A stretch of 64,000 bases of DNA from Nostoc sp. UHCC 0702 (GCA_017164015.1 CP071065.1:6663501-6727500); one strand, 5' to 3'; positions 45,001 to 52,962 are shown, counted from the first letter of the stretch. Translations and numbers: made by a program. The notes: generated from the letters alone by a model not told the origin.

Positions 45001-45497
45001 TCGATTAATTGTCTTTCGAGAAAATAGCCACTATGACAGCAATCGAGTAGCATCACTAAACTACTTAATTGTGAATCTCGAATTAACTCGTTGAGGCTAT
45101 CGAGAGGTATACAATATTTTTGTTCAACAATTTGGTTTCCTACAACTTCAATTTGACAATCGGAAGTTGCCAAATATCCCTTTTGTTGACCTAAATTATC
45201 AGAAATTGTAAAACCGTGTCCACTAAAATAAATTAGCGCTTCATTTTTGTCAGCTTGCTCTAATAAAAACGTTCTCAGTTCTTGACCAATTTCAGCCCCA
45301 TGAATTTTTTGTGTTCCTACTTCATAGCCATTTTTGTCTTTGTTCCAACGCTGCGGTAGTCTTTGCACAGACTGAAAATCACCATACTTTTCTAGTAGTT
45401 GCGCTATGGCTTCAGCATCATTTGTAGTTTTTGATAAACGCGGTAGTGAAGGGTTCTGATACTCCGCGATTCCAATAACAAGCGCGTATCGTGCCAT
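42069..45497 (-). CDS. Caspase-nSTAND1-WD40 protein
   Basis: 1142 residues. Residues 1-240 are a caspase-like (C14/orthocaspase) peptidase: His94 in IYFSGHGF and Cys154 in LLDCCHSGYF form the dyad. From about 271, NPYRGLYAFEAEQAQYFCGR opens an nSTAND1 NTPase with Walker A GYSGSGKSS (311-319) and Walker B LLFIDQFEEIF. A charged coiled coil (about 665-710) precedes one membrane segment (LAIASTILVVLSLGLGLLL). Seven WD40 repeats fill the C-terminal third, each ending in variants of SADKTVKLW. The family logic is that the WD40 part senses, the STAND part switches by oligomerising, and the caspase part cuts. Divergent from the Trypco1 gene by 145 bp. Confidence 0.92.
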   Translation of the reverse strand: MARYALVIGIAEYQNPSLPRLSKTTNDAEAIAQLLEKYGDFQSVQRLPQRWNKDKNGYEVGTQKIHGAEIGQELRTFLLEQADKNEALIYFSGHGFTISDNLGQQKGYLATSDCQIEVVGNQIVEQKYCIPLDSLNELIRDSQLSSLVMLLDCCHSGYFLERQLIERTLTAFSSQKDYYLITACRGFERAGVIKSEEYSIFTGAVIQGLASENAGSSRRISGDRLFDFVSNQLKGSVQEPIRMGWGRAITLVTYPQLDIPTEEKIAFNQENPYRGLYAFEAEQAQYFCGRDEAVRTLISRLAESRFLAVIGYSGSGKSSLVKAGLLPQLKSDRLPGSSQWEIVSFTPGEHPLGKLVDILARQQQQNQSHLLFIDQFEEIFTLCQNDDERQAFIRLVTQEIKKPEGQNRIILTIRGDFLNRCADYVEIISLINSVPPTSFIVTPMSFTELEEAIEKPAKLHGVNFEHGLVSQIATDVVNRPGALPILQYALKELWRVCIEEPDSPQPLLTHKGYEEIGGVIGALDKRATILYQSLTDADQAFARRLFMELVQLGETKEVTRRRTSWDRLDAISDSPQQLQRVVGLLAGSQQRLIITDEKIIEVAHEALLIEWKLLNTWIAENQENIRLSRSLEEDCQEWQQRFNKSDEALLTGAKLAVISEWVNKTQPRLTPQETEFLRKSLEERDKEIQAELEQAQRLQHEAEAKAKVESQRTRLAIASTILVVLSLGLGLLLQQRTVEKKHAIAFGGFVETSELLLETGNQLEAMITSVKALNESQNLSGDNTNALNRIKSVMSKVQEHNRLEGHTESVNGISFSPKYPLLVSGSADQTLRLWKLDGTPVQTPTPMKHDGSVYTVNFSPNGEYIVSASADKTVKLWKKDGTLITTLEADDEVASANFSFDSKTIIAASGDGTIRLWEIESISPKILIKKPFIFKGSKNTVWYAEFSPNGQLIASAADDGIKLWKKDGTLITTLTGHKATVRYVTFAKDNKTLISASEDRTIKIWNWETDPKKWHNSFTIQANKSYVVKFSPNYKFFATANPNGTIDIWQASDYTKIATLGQHKDEILDLSFSPNSKEIASVSADKSIRIWSLDWDKKNKSNDNYSLFKSGCNWIRDYIVNNESARRQSQDMFNTCQYSKLK

Positions 45498-45642
45498 TTA
45501 TACACTCTAACTTAATAAATACGGCATAATCTTGACAGACACAGTTAAAGGCTGTGTTATTAATAACAGCACTATTTATTATTTTTTCGCAAGCTACCTG
45601 AAATTTTCGAGACACGATACAAAAATTAAACTGAGGCAGATT

Positions 45643-46017
45643 ATGTCAGAAGCGCAACAACTATTTTTTGAAGCAGACGGGAATATTGACCAGATTGAGA
45701 TTAATCTCTCAGCAACGGAAATTCCTAGGGAAATTGAGGAGGAGGAAGAGGGAATAGAATACAAGGATGTACGAACAGATGCGATCGCTCGAATGCAACA
45801 AGCTCGGCAAATGATCCGCACGTATACTGTATATGCCTTAAGTGCTTTTAAAGACTTTAATACTGCTGAAATTGAAGAGGTAACACTGAAATTTGGCATA
45901 AAAATGGGAGGCAAAGCGGGTATTCCTTACATTACCGAAGGCTCTGCTGAAAGTAATTTAGAAATTCAAGTCAAGTGTAAGTTTCCCAATCATGGAAAAT
46001 CTGCTTCTAACTCCTAG
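45643..46017 (+). CDS. Trypsin-co-occurring domain 1 (Trypco1/CU044_2847-like) protein
   Basis: 124 residues from ATG 45643, with GAGG 8 nt upstream; upstream in-frame codons lack support. The core has an acidic N-terminus, a helix (AIARMQQARQMIRTYTVYAL), and the family tail IEEVTLKFGIKMGGKAGIPY followed by EGSAESNLEIQVKCKF. That tail matches the xVTVEFGVKLSxxAGxxIA and AxFxVxLxW pattern of Trypco1. These domains are known from gene neighbourhoods with trypsin, caspase or subtilase effectors and STAND ATPases. Assignment rests on pattern recognition, so medium confidence; the biochemical role is not established. Confidence 0.65.
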   Translation: MSEAQQLFFEADGNIDQIEINLSATEIPREIEEEEEGIEYKDVRTDAIARMQQARQMIRTYTVYALSAFKDFNTAEIEEVTLKFGIKMGGKAGIPYITEGSAESNLEIQVKCKFPNHGKSASNS

Positions 46018-46083
46018 CATAAACTCGTGATTGAGAGAAATTTTAGCACTGCGATCGCTTTCATCAATTTTGCTTTTTAAAAT

Positions 46084-46383
46084 TCAAATACCAAAACTAC
46101 GCATACTTATTTTCCTATTAACCAAATGCAACTTTTGCGATAACTTCAGATATTTTACCCAAGGTTCCTCTGACAACTGAGAAATAGCATTGGGCGATAG
46201 TGTTGCTGTAAAGATGTCCTTACCACTAGTGACACCACTAATGCCGGAATTTTCTAAAACAGCAGTTGCAGCAGCATCTAACACGGGTTCAGTATGAATA
46301 AAAACCGCCAAACTCGGTTCTTGGGGATCTGGAACGTCATTTAGCGCCATAGCAAGGGCGGTGTCTAGTTTCTGATAATTCAT
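46084..46383 (-). CDS. Free-standing subtilisin-prodomain-like (I9-type) protein
   Basis: 99 residues. The segment SPNAISQLSEEPWVKYLKLS (about 63-82) parallels LPIEGLDALSEDPAIQRLKP (80-99) at the end of the N-terminal domain of the subtilase encoded just upstream. Both follow an FTATLSP / RTAFLP beta strand, the usual ending of an inhibitor-I9 propeptide fold. It may therefore act as a separate inhibitor or folding helper of the subtilase. A terminator lies between the two genes, so it is probably expressed independently. ATG start 46383. The prodomain call is inference from this similarity. Confidence 0.6.
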   Translation of the reverse strand: MNYQKLDTALAMALNDVPDPQEPSLAVFIHTEPVLDAAATAVLENSGISGVTSGKDIFTATLSPNAISQLSEEPWVKYLKLSQKLHLVNRKISMRSFGI

Positions 46384-46411
46384 AAAAACCTCTAGCCCGT
46401 GGACGAAAAGG

Positions 46412-46442
46412 TAAAAAGGGCTGGCAATTCTTAACCAGCCCT
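46412..46442 (-). terminator. Rho-independent terminator of the subtilase gene
   Basis: On the minus strand AGGGCTGG and CCAGCCCT arms (plus-strand 46417-46424 and 46435-46442) enclose a 10-nt loop and are followed by five T residues (plus-strand A at 46413-46417). It lies 77 bp below the subtilase stop codon and 29 bp above the start of the prodomain-like gene. Confidence 0.8.
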
Positions 46443-46518
46443 ACAACCAACCTATCAGATTTATAGCTGATGATTGCCTACCCTTGTATAGACGTAATAT
46501 ATTAATTTCTACGTCTAA

Positions 46519-48249
46519 TTACAGATTAGCGGCATTAATCAGCCCAAATCCCCATTTGTTATCAAAGGTTCCCGCTTTTTTCCCAGGAATGGCACTGTTT
46601 TTGCGTAACAACTCTTTCACAGCCTTGGGGTCAAGCTTACCATCACGCTGCAACAGTAGTGCTACTAACCCAGTCACAAATGGTGTTGCCATACTCGTAC
46701 CAGCATCCGTCACAAAATTGGAATTAACCATCCGTGAGCGATCAAAATTGGCAGTTGAGGAAAGCGTAGAAACAATCATTGCTCCTGGTGCGGCTATATC
46801 TGGCTTTTGGGCATCATTCCGCAGAGGCCCTTCACTGCTGAACTCAGAAATAGTATGCAATTCTAAGCCCATTTCCCGCTCTTGCTGATCAATATCTGTG
46901 TACTTCACTTTAGTAGTATAGGCGGCAACGGTAATTGCACTAGTGGCGGTGCCTGGAGAACCAATTTTTAATGAATCTTTGACGCTTGTACCTGTGAAAA
47001 ACACTGCCGAGGAATCATCTAGCGTCCATACATCCAGTCGCGTGTTAGATGAGGAATTATTACGTACCCGCAGCTGCCAAACACCACCTTGTACTGCTGA
47101 AACACCTTTACCACGAATTTGTACGAAGAAATTATGTTCGCCGTTGACTGGATCAGGCCCTGGTGTCACAATTTCTACTTGTGAATCTGGCAAATCGTGC
47201 TTTTGGCTGGGATTACCCTCGGTAATGACTTTTTGGAAGGGGGTAACGAAACCATTGGGACTCCGCACTGAAACTTCCAATTCAGAGTCACGACCATACC
47301 AACCGTTTAACCAAACTATGTTCACTTGATTTAAGGGAACATTAAAACGCATACCACGGCTGCGCCCGCTAGAAATGTTCACTTGACCATGAATATTGTC
47401 GTTCCCCTCATTCCCCGCAGCACAGCAAACAATCCGTCCAGGCCCTGACTCAGCGTCAATGATTTTTGACAAAGAATCGCTACCATCATGAGCATCGGCG
47501 TGTCCACCCAAGCTGAGATTTACTACCGCTGGACGCCCCAATTCACTGGCTATGCGAAAAATATAGCGGACACCATCAGCAATGTGGGCATCCTGCAAAT
47601 CTGACCTGACAATCACTAATTCGGCTTCTGGCGCAACACCTGTATATTTTTGATCAGCACCAGCAGCAATTCCCGCTACGTGAGTGCCATGTCCCTGAGT
47701 ATCCGCAGAAACTGACATCAGCGCTCCCGTGAATTCAGCCCCATAGGCTCCCTCGTTCACTCCTGGCCCATTAGCCAATGTTTGATCCCATATGCGTAAA
47801 ATCCGTCCTGCAAAGGCGGGATGTTTGGCGTCAATACCACTATCTACAATGCCGATGATCACTCCTTTACCAGTGAGTCCAGTTGTGTTCTTAAAATCTG
47901 GTAATTTCACTGCTTCTGCTGCAACGTCCATCCGTAGCTTCAGTTTGCGCGATGGCTTGAGGCGTTGAATAGCAGGGTCTTCAGATAAAGCATCTAGACC
48001 TTCTATAGGTAAAAAAGCTGTGCGTACAGTTCCGGAATTTTGATTGACTTCAATGCCCTGTTCTGCAAGATGACTCAAGTCTGCATCAGCATCGCAGTAG
48101 ATAAAAACAATGCTCTTTGCAGGCTTAAGAGTGCTTTTAGGGGCAACTAGACCGAGCGATCGCTTGTGTGTAATCAAAGCTTGTTCTCCTTCACTTTGAA
48201 AATCTTCATACGCCAATAACAACCCAGGAGAAAGTTTTTCGTGTCTCAT
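46519..48249 (-). CDS. Subtilisin-like serine peptidase (S8), probably cytoplasmic
   Basis: 576 residues. The catalytic triad is visible: Asp136 (GIVDSGIDAKHPAF), His187 (GHGTHVAGIAAG) and Ser519 (AGTSMATPFVTG). Residues about 45-105 form an I9-like prodomain. Between His and Ser, residues about 300-440 make an extra beta-rich insert (SRGMRFNVPLNQ to FFTGTSVKDSLKIG) found in a subset of bacterial subtilases. No signal peptide is seen at MRHEKLSPGLLLAYEDF, so it is likely intracellular. It closes the protease-rich locus with the caspase and Trypco1 genes. Confidence 0.9.
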   Translation of the reverse strand: MRHEKLSPGLLLAYEDFQSEGEQALITHKRSLGLVAPKSTLKPAKSIVFIYCDADADLSHLAEQGIEVNQNSGTVRTAFLPIEGLDALSEDPAIQRLKPSRKLKLRMDVAAEAVKLPDFKNTTGLTGKGVIIGIVDSGIDAKHPAFAGRILRIWDQTLANGPGVNEGAYGAEFTGALMSVSADTQGHGTHVAGIAAGADQKYTGVAPEAELVIVRSDLQDAHIADGVRYIFRIASELGRPAVVNLSLGGHADAHDGSDSLSKIIDAESGPGRIVCCAAGNEGNDNIHGQVNISSGRSRGMRFNVPLNQVNIVWLNGWYGRDSELEVSVRSPNGFVTPFQKVITEGNPSQKHDLPDSQVEIVTPGPDPVNGEHNFFVQIRGKGVSAVQGGVWQLRVRNNSSSNTRLDVWTLDDSSAVFFTGTSVKDSLKIGSPGTATSAITVAAYTTKVKYTDIDQQEREMGLELHTISEFSSEGPLRNDAQKPDIAAPGAMIVSTLSSTANFDRSRMVNSNFVTDAGTSMATPFVTGLVALLLQRDGKLDPKAVKELLRKNSAIPGKKAGTFDNKWGFGLINAANL

Positions 48250-48951
48250 TTTGACCTCAATTTGAGTTTATTTGTGACAAACAAATAGCAAGATGAATCA
48301 CCGTGATATTAATATGCTCAAGGTGATTTTTTTTGCTTTGATTTTTGATTGTAAATATAGTTATCTATTCAATAAACAACATGGAATAAGATTTTAACCC
48401 TAAATATCACTTATAATTCAGAATCACTAATTTATAATTTATCTTCATAAATCATCTCTGCTTCAAAACTACTCTCTATGGCTGTTATAACATCTGCGAT
48501 CAGGCAGATTCAATAATTAACCATCTAGAGCAATAAGTAATTTTCATTTATGCTCAACTGCTTTTTTAGAGGTGCTTTTGAGTGATCCAGTTCCTAGTTC
48601 AGGCATTACGGATATAAATAGAAAAAATCAAGAAGTATTAAGGAATAAAAATAAATTTTACTTAGTCAGAAGTAATACTATTTAATATAGTGCCGAAGCT
48701 ATTTAATACTGGTAACATTTGTATGAAGATCAGAAACAAATGGGAGCCTAGTACCGCTGCCTTGGAAGTCAAAAGTCAAAAAGCTTTAATGAAGAGGGTT
48801 TAAGCGATTTGGAATTGGTAGTTTATTTTCGCCCTGCTGTACATAAGCAAAACAGATTCCCAATTCCCAATTCTCAATTTTCTATCACAAGTAAGAGTCA
48901 CAAAACGCAAGTATCTGCAACGATCGCTCCTGTAGGTATAAAAAATAATCA
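48250..48951. other. Intergenic region between subtilase and amylase genes
   Basis: 700 bp with no credible gene. A hairpin AATCACC/GGTGATT followed by TTTTTT on the plus strand lies at 48296-48334, within the leader of the leftward subtilase gene. The right end (48845-48890) has CCCAATTCCCAATTCTCAA short repeats. Confidence 0.5.
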
Positions 48952-50415
48952 ATGCAAATTCAAACACCAGACTGGGTTAAGCACGCTGTTTTCTACCAAA
49001 TCTTTCCAGATCGCTTTGCCAGAAGCAAACAGCCGCGCAAACGACTGTTGCAGGAAGCCCGTTGGGAAGATTGGGAGGCTATGCCAACACTCCAAGGTTA
49101 CAAAGGCGGTGATTTGTGGGGCATCCTAGAGGAATTAGACTACATCCAGGATTTAGGGATTAACGCTATTTATTTCACACCCATCTTTCAATCGGCTAGC
49201 AATCACCGCTATCATACCCATGATTATTATCAAGTCGATCCATTGCTGGGCGGTAATCAGGCTTTTAAGGAATTATTAGACGCAGCTCATCAACGGAATA
49301 TTAAAGTTGTTTTGGATGGAGTATTTAACCATTCCAGTCGTGGCTTTTTCTTTTTCCACGATGTTTTAGAAAATGGCCCTCATTCCCCTTGGGTAAATTG
49401 GTTCAAAATCGAAGGTTGGCCCCTATCACCCTATAATGGTGAGTTTCCTGCAAACTATGGTGGTTGGGCTGGCAATCGCGCCTTGCCAGAGTTTAATCAT
49501 GATAACCCAGAAGTGCGCGAATATATCATGGAAATTGCCGAATATTGGATTAAATTCGGCATCGACGGTTGGCGGTTAGATGTGCCATTTGAAATTAAAA
49601 CTCCTGGTTTTTGGCAAGAGTTTCGCCAGCGAGTCAAAGCCATCAATCCCGAAGCTTACATTGTGGGGGAAGTTTGGGGAGATTCTCGTGAATGGCTGGA
49701 TGGTACTCAGTTTGATGGCGTGATGAATTATTTATTTGCCGGGGCAACAATTGCCTTTGCAGCCGGCGATCGCGTCGTGTTAGAACAAGTTCAAAGTCGG
49801 GATTATCAACCCTACCCTCCCTTATTTGCTGCCGAGTACGCTGCCAAAATCCAAGAATTGCTGCAATTTTATCCTTGGGAAATTCAGCTAACTCAACTCA
49901 ATTTGTTAGCAAGTCATGACACAGCCAGGTTGATCACCATTGCTGGTGGCGATCAAGCCAGTGTAGAATTGGCTACTCTGTTGGTACTCACCTATCCCGG
50001 TGCCCCCAGTATTTACTATGGCGATGAAGTTGGTTTACCTGGCGCAATAGATCCAGACTCACGTCGCAGCTTTCCTTTAGAAGCTAGTTGGGATCAGGAA
50101 ATTCTCAATTCTCACCGCCAATTAATTGCCCTCCGCCATACCTACCCATCCTTACGTACAGGAGATTACCAAGTTCTGTACGCCCAAGGCGCACTCTACG
50201 TATTTGCACGAACTTTAGGCACAGAGGAATTGATTATTGCCGTTAATGCTGGTACAGCATCGACAAAAGCTAATTTCGATGTCACAAGTTTGCGTAGTCA
50301 ACCCAACAAGCTTTTATATGGCACAGCCGAACTTGAGTGGAATACTGAAGGAGAAACTGTGCAGCTTTCCTTAACTCTTCCCTCACGTACAGGCTGCATT
50401 TTAGGTAATAGTTAA
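48952..50415 (+). CDS. Alpha-amylase family glycosidase (GH13, cyclomaltodextrinase/neopullulanase-like)
   Basis: 487 residues, no signal peptide, so it acts on maltodextrins or glycogen-derived oligosaccharides in the cytoplasm. The (beta/alpha)8 motifs are DLGINAIYFTPIFQS, VLDGVFNHSS (region I), GWRLDVPFEI (nucleophile Asp), IVGEVWGDSR (acid/base Glu) and NLLASHDTAR (third Asp). A C-terminal beta domain follows from about 400. The extended GFFFFHDVLENGPHSPWVNWF stretch after region I is typical of the cyclomaltodextrinase subgroup. ATG 48952 is in a repeat-rich leader. Confidence 0.93.
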   Translation: MQIQTPDWVKHAVFYQIFPDRFARSKQPRKRLLQEARWEDWEAMPTLQGYKGGDLWGILEELDYIQDLGINAIYFTPIFQSASNHRYHTHDYYQVDPLLGGNQAFKELLDAAHQRNIKVVLDGVFNHSSRGFFFFHDVLENGPHSPWVNWFKIEGWPLSPYNGEFPANYGGWAGNRALPEFNHDNPEVREYIMEIAEYWIKFGIDGWRLDVPFEIKTPGFWQEFRQRVKAINPEAYIVGEVWGDSREWLDGTQFDGVMNYLFAGATIAFAAGDRVVLEQVQSRDYQPYPPLFAAEYAAKIQELLQFYPWEIQLTQLNLLASHDTARLITIAGGDQASVELATLLVLTYPGAPSIYYGDEVGLPGAIDPDSRRSFPLEASWDQEILNSHRQLIALRHTYPSLRTGDYQVLYAQGALYVFARTLGTEELIIAVNAGTASTKANFDVTSLRSQPNKLLYGTAELEWNTEGETVQLSLTLPSRTGCILGNS

Positions 50416-50434
50416 TAGTCAGTTGTTAGTTGTC

Positions 50435-50583
50435 ATATCATGTCCTTTGCTTATTGCTTATGACACTCGAAGAACCCCACCCCACCAAAGCTATGCTTTG
50501 CATCCCCTCCCCGTTCACGGGGAGGGGTTGGGGGTGGGGTTTAACGACTGTGGGAAACATAACTAATTACCCGGACATGATAT
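50435..50583. mobile_element. MITE, copy 2 (partner at 4409)
   Basis: A 149-bp element with perfect 11-base inverted ends ATATCATGTCC (50435-50445) and GGACATGATAT (50573-50583), flanked on both sides by AGTTGT repeat units. Core motifs GAAGAACCCCACCCCACC and CCCCGTTCACGGGGAGGGG match the copy at 4409-4548. No gene inside. It lies between the converging amylase and fasciclin genes. Confidence 0.85.
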
Positions 50584-50637
50584 CAGTTGTTAGTAGTTTT
50601 TTACTATTGACAACTGACCACTGACAAATTCCTAAAT

Positions 50638-51057
50638 TTACTTTCCAGCAACGAATGCCGGCATCAATACCTGATCAATTACATGGATCACGCCGTTATC
50701 GGCGATGATATCGGTTTTTAGGACATTAGCATCATTCACCTTAATCACACCATCAGTAGACGCGATCGCCACAATTGATCCTTCAAGGGTTTCTGCTTCT
50801 TCAATCTGTTCCAAGTCGTCAGACCTGACATCACCAAAAGCAACATGATACATCAAGACCTTCTTCAGCTTCGGGATGTCTTGCAGTAGCGAATCTAAAG
50901 TTTCTTTTGGTAGTCGCCCAAAAGCTTCGTCAGTGGGTGCAAATATTGTCAGAGAATCCGGACTTTTCAGAGTTTCTTCCAGTTTTGCAGCGTTAACAGC
51001 TTTTAGTAGCGTGTTGAAATTTCCTGCGTTGACAGCAGTTTCCACAAGATCAGCCAT
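50638..51057 (-). CDS. Fasciclin (FAS1) domain protein
   Basis: 139 residues, one complete FAS1 domain. The H1 box is SLTIFAPTDEAFGRLP (about 36-51) and the H2 box GVIHVIDQVLMP near the C-terminus, with the conserved YHV between them. FAS1 domains mediate cell-surface adhesion, but no signal peptide is seen at MADLVETAVNAGNFNTL. This matches the short leaderless FAS1 proteins common in cyanobacteria. ATG start 51057. Confidence 0.9.
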   Translation of the reverse strand: MADLVETAVNAGNFNTLLKAVNAAKLEETLKSPDSLTIFAPTDEAFGRLPKETLDSLLQDIPKLKKVLMYHVAFGDVRSDDLEQIEEAETLEGSIVAIASTDGVIKVNDANVLKTDIIADNGVIHVIDQVLMPAFVAGK

Positions 51058-51333
51058 GAGGTTAGGTTAATTTATTAACTTACGGTTACAAGACACTTTA
51101 AAGTGACGTAAAGCCATCAGCCTCTATCAACAGAGAGGTTACTAAACAATGTCTACACAGCAGCAGACTAATCAGTACTGCTAAACTGGGGAATGACACC
51201 AAAAAAGAATGAAGCTTAAAAATCAAGGTTGAAGTAAAAACAATCTCATGGGATACAAATTCTTTGGTTCCCCTGTCAGGTCAACTTGATACTTCACACT
51301 TCATCCTTTTGATGACCCTAATAACCACTGAAT

Positions 51334-51573
51334 ATGTTAAAGCGTTCTAAGTTCGAGACAACCCAATCTCAAATTATGCATCGTGCTGAAGATTTGATTA
51401 GTGCTGCTTCAAATCGCTACCGCATTACAGTTCAAGTGGCAAATCGCGCCAAGCGTCGGCGTTACGAAGACTTTGATAGTCCAGCGGAGGACGTGATGAT
51501 GAAGCCAGTACTCAGGGCAATTATTGAGATGTCTGACGAACTGACTCAGCCAGAAATTATTGGCGAAGTGTAA
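51334..51573 (+). CDS. rpoZ: DNA-directed RNA polymerase omega subunit
   Basis: 79 residues. MHRAEDLISAASNRYRITVQVANRAKRRR (15-43) is the conserved omega core that clamps the beta' subunit. The C-terminal MKPVLRAIIEMSDELTQPE is typical of cyanobacterial omega. In cyanobacteria it helps recruitment of the primary sigma factor. ATG start 51334, with a MITE 46 bp after the stop codon. Confidence 0.94.
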   Translation: MLKRSKFETTQSQIMHRAEDLISAASNRYRITVQVANRAKRRRYEDFDSPAEDVMMKPVLRAIIEMSDELTQPEIIGEV

Positions 51574-51619
51574 AAACAGTGCGCTAGTTGAAAGTGCTGG
51601 GTAAGAGTTTGTTTGAAAA

Positions 51620-51736
51620 GGCGAATATAATTCGCGGCTACACAGACGAAACCCACCTCCGTGGGTTTGAAAGACCTAATTTTTAGTTAGTCCGCGCAGG
51701 CGGACTTTGCCTGTATAGTAGCGAATTATATTCGCC
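51620..51736. mobile_element. MITE with perfect 16-bp inverted ends
   Basis: 117 bp bounded by GGCGAATATAATTCGC (51620-51635) and GCGAATTATATTCGCC (51721-51736). Internal palindromes ACCCACCTCCGTGGGT and GTCCGCGCAGGCGGAC would give a highly folded transcript. It has no coding capacity and is inserted between rpoZ and the gene at 51781. The type is widespread in Nostocales genomes as I recall them. Confidence 0.9.
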
Positions 51737-51780
51737 CAAAACTTTTAAAACATCCTCTTTCAACTCAGAATATTCGCTAT

Positions 51781-52395
51781 ATGAAAAACAAAAAACTTCA
51801 GTCAATTCTCCAACTGATTCTGAGTTCCAACTCAACCACTCATAGAAAAATCCCACAACCAAAAATAAAAAAGATTTCTTCCCCTACTCCCTACTTCCTA
51901 CTCTCCACTCCCTTTTTCATTGGTTTAATGGTGGTGAGTGTGCTTTTTCTAGGTTCAGGTGTGGGTAAATTCACGCCAACTAATTTATTCAGCATCCAAC
52001 CTGCCATAGCTCAAAGAATCAGTCCTGGGGAGATTTGGCAACAAGTGTATCAGCAATTACCTGACTTGCCAAAAGAAAATCAATATATCAGCAAAGAAAC
52101 GGGTAAAGTTGCCGAAAACAACACCTTGGCAAGTCGCCTGATTCGATATCACATTTATGTCAAAGAGCGTGCCCCCAATTATCGCTTAGATTGGAAGTTG
52201 ACTTTGGCTGATTACTTGGGTGCAAATGAAATTATGTATGACAGCACCTACCCAGGTAACGAGTCATTGCGGGAAAATCCTATAGAAGGCGATCACACTG
52301 CGATCGCACGTCTCACCCGTCCTCAGAGAAATGCTTTAGTACAAGTTTTAGTCAACATCTTTAATGGCAATTCCCAGAACACCCAGTCTAAATAA
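51781..52395 (+). CDS. Conserved exported/membrane-anchored protein, unknown
   Basis: 204 residues. A basic N-terminus (1-38) precedes a hydrophobic segment at about 43-63 (LLSTPFFIGLMVVSVLFLGSG) that is either a membrane anchor or a long signal. The remainder, from QPAIAQRISPGEIWQQVYQQ, is a soluble domain with LPKENQYISKETGKVAENNTLASRLIRYH and RLTRPQRNALVQVLVNIFNG. I recognise it as a conserved cyanobacterial hypothetical but not a functional family. It lies 63 bp upstream of the DUF1818 gene. Confidence 0.75.
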   Translation: MKNKKLQSILQLILSSNSTTHRKIPQPKIKKISSPTPYFLLSTPFFIGLMVVSVLFLGSGVGKFTPTNLFSIQPAIAQRISPGEIWQQVYQQLPDLPKENQYISKETGKVAENNTLASRLIRYHIYVKERAPNYRLDWKLTLADYLGANEIMYDSTYPGNESLRENPIEGDHTAIARLTRPQRNALVQVLVNIFNGNSQNTQSK

Positions 52396-52458
52396 GTTAT
52401 GAGTGATGAGTGATGAGTTATTAGTTATTAATTTACAACTCCTAACTCCTAACTCTTT

Positions 52459-52824
52459 ATGGAACGTTTAATTAAAAGCGGATCTGGTTGGCGTATTGGC
52501 TGGAACCCCAATGCACCCAAATTTAAAGGTTTAGTTGGCACTGATGATTGGGCGGTTGAATTAACTGAAGCCGAATTAAATGATTTTTGTCGCCTACTGG
52601 CACAGCTAGCAGACACCATGAGGCAACTAGCGGCTGAACTGATGGATGAGGAGAAAATTGCCTGTGAAGCCGAAAGCGATTTATTATGGATGGAGGTAGA
52701 AGGCTATCCTCATGAATACAGTCTGCACTTTATCCTCAATACAGAGCGGTGTGCAGAAGGTAAATGGAATCCTGCTTCTGTAGCGGGTTTGCTGCAAGCC
52801 ACTGGAATGCTCAAAGTTTTTTAA
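52459..52824 (+). CDS. DUF1818 family protein
   Basis: 121 residues with the family pattern RLIKSGSGWRIGWNP near the N-terminus, GTDDWAVELTEAELNDFCRL in the middle, and AAGLLQATGMLKV-like C-terminus. Soluble, conserved in cyanobacteria, function unknown. It is immediately upstream of tRNA-Pro, a neighbourhood that gives no clear functional hint. Confidence 0.85.
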   Translation: MERLIKSGSGWRIGWNPNAPKFKGLVGTDDWAVELTEAELNDFCRLLAQLADTMRQLAAELMDEEKIACEAESDLLWMEVEGYPHEYSLHFILNTERCAEGKWNPASVAGLLQATGMLKVF

Positions 52825-52874
52825 GTTTGCCTCTTGATTATTCCAGTGTTTTGCAATATAATAGTAATTCTGAC

Positions 52875-52948
52875 CGGGGCGTAGCGCAGCTTGGTAGCGC
52901 GCCACTTTGGGGTAGTGGAGGTCGTGGGTTCGAATCCCGCCGCTCCGA
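52875..52948 (+). tRNA. tRNA-Pro (GGG anticodon)
   Basis: The acceptor stem CGGGGCG pairs with CGCTCCG (one G-U). The D arm is GCGC...GCGC, the anticodon stem CCACT/AGTGG with loop TTGGGGT gives anticodon GGG, and the T arm GTGGG-TTCGAAT-CCCGC is standard. The discriminator A is at 52948. No CCA is encoded, so it must be added, possibly by the nucleotidyltransferase family member at 1510. Confidence 0.95.
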
Positions 52949-52962
52949 TTGATAGAAAAGCT

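Noticed and set aside
48809..49129. Gene overlapping the amylase start
   Set aside because: Out-of-frame shadow of the GH13 gene and of short repeats before it.
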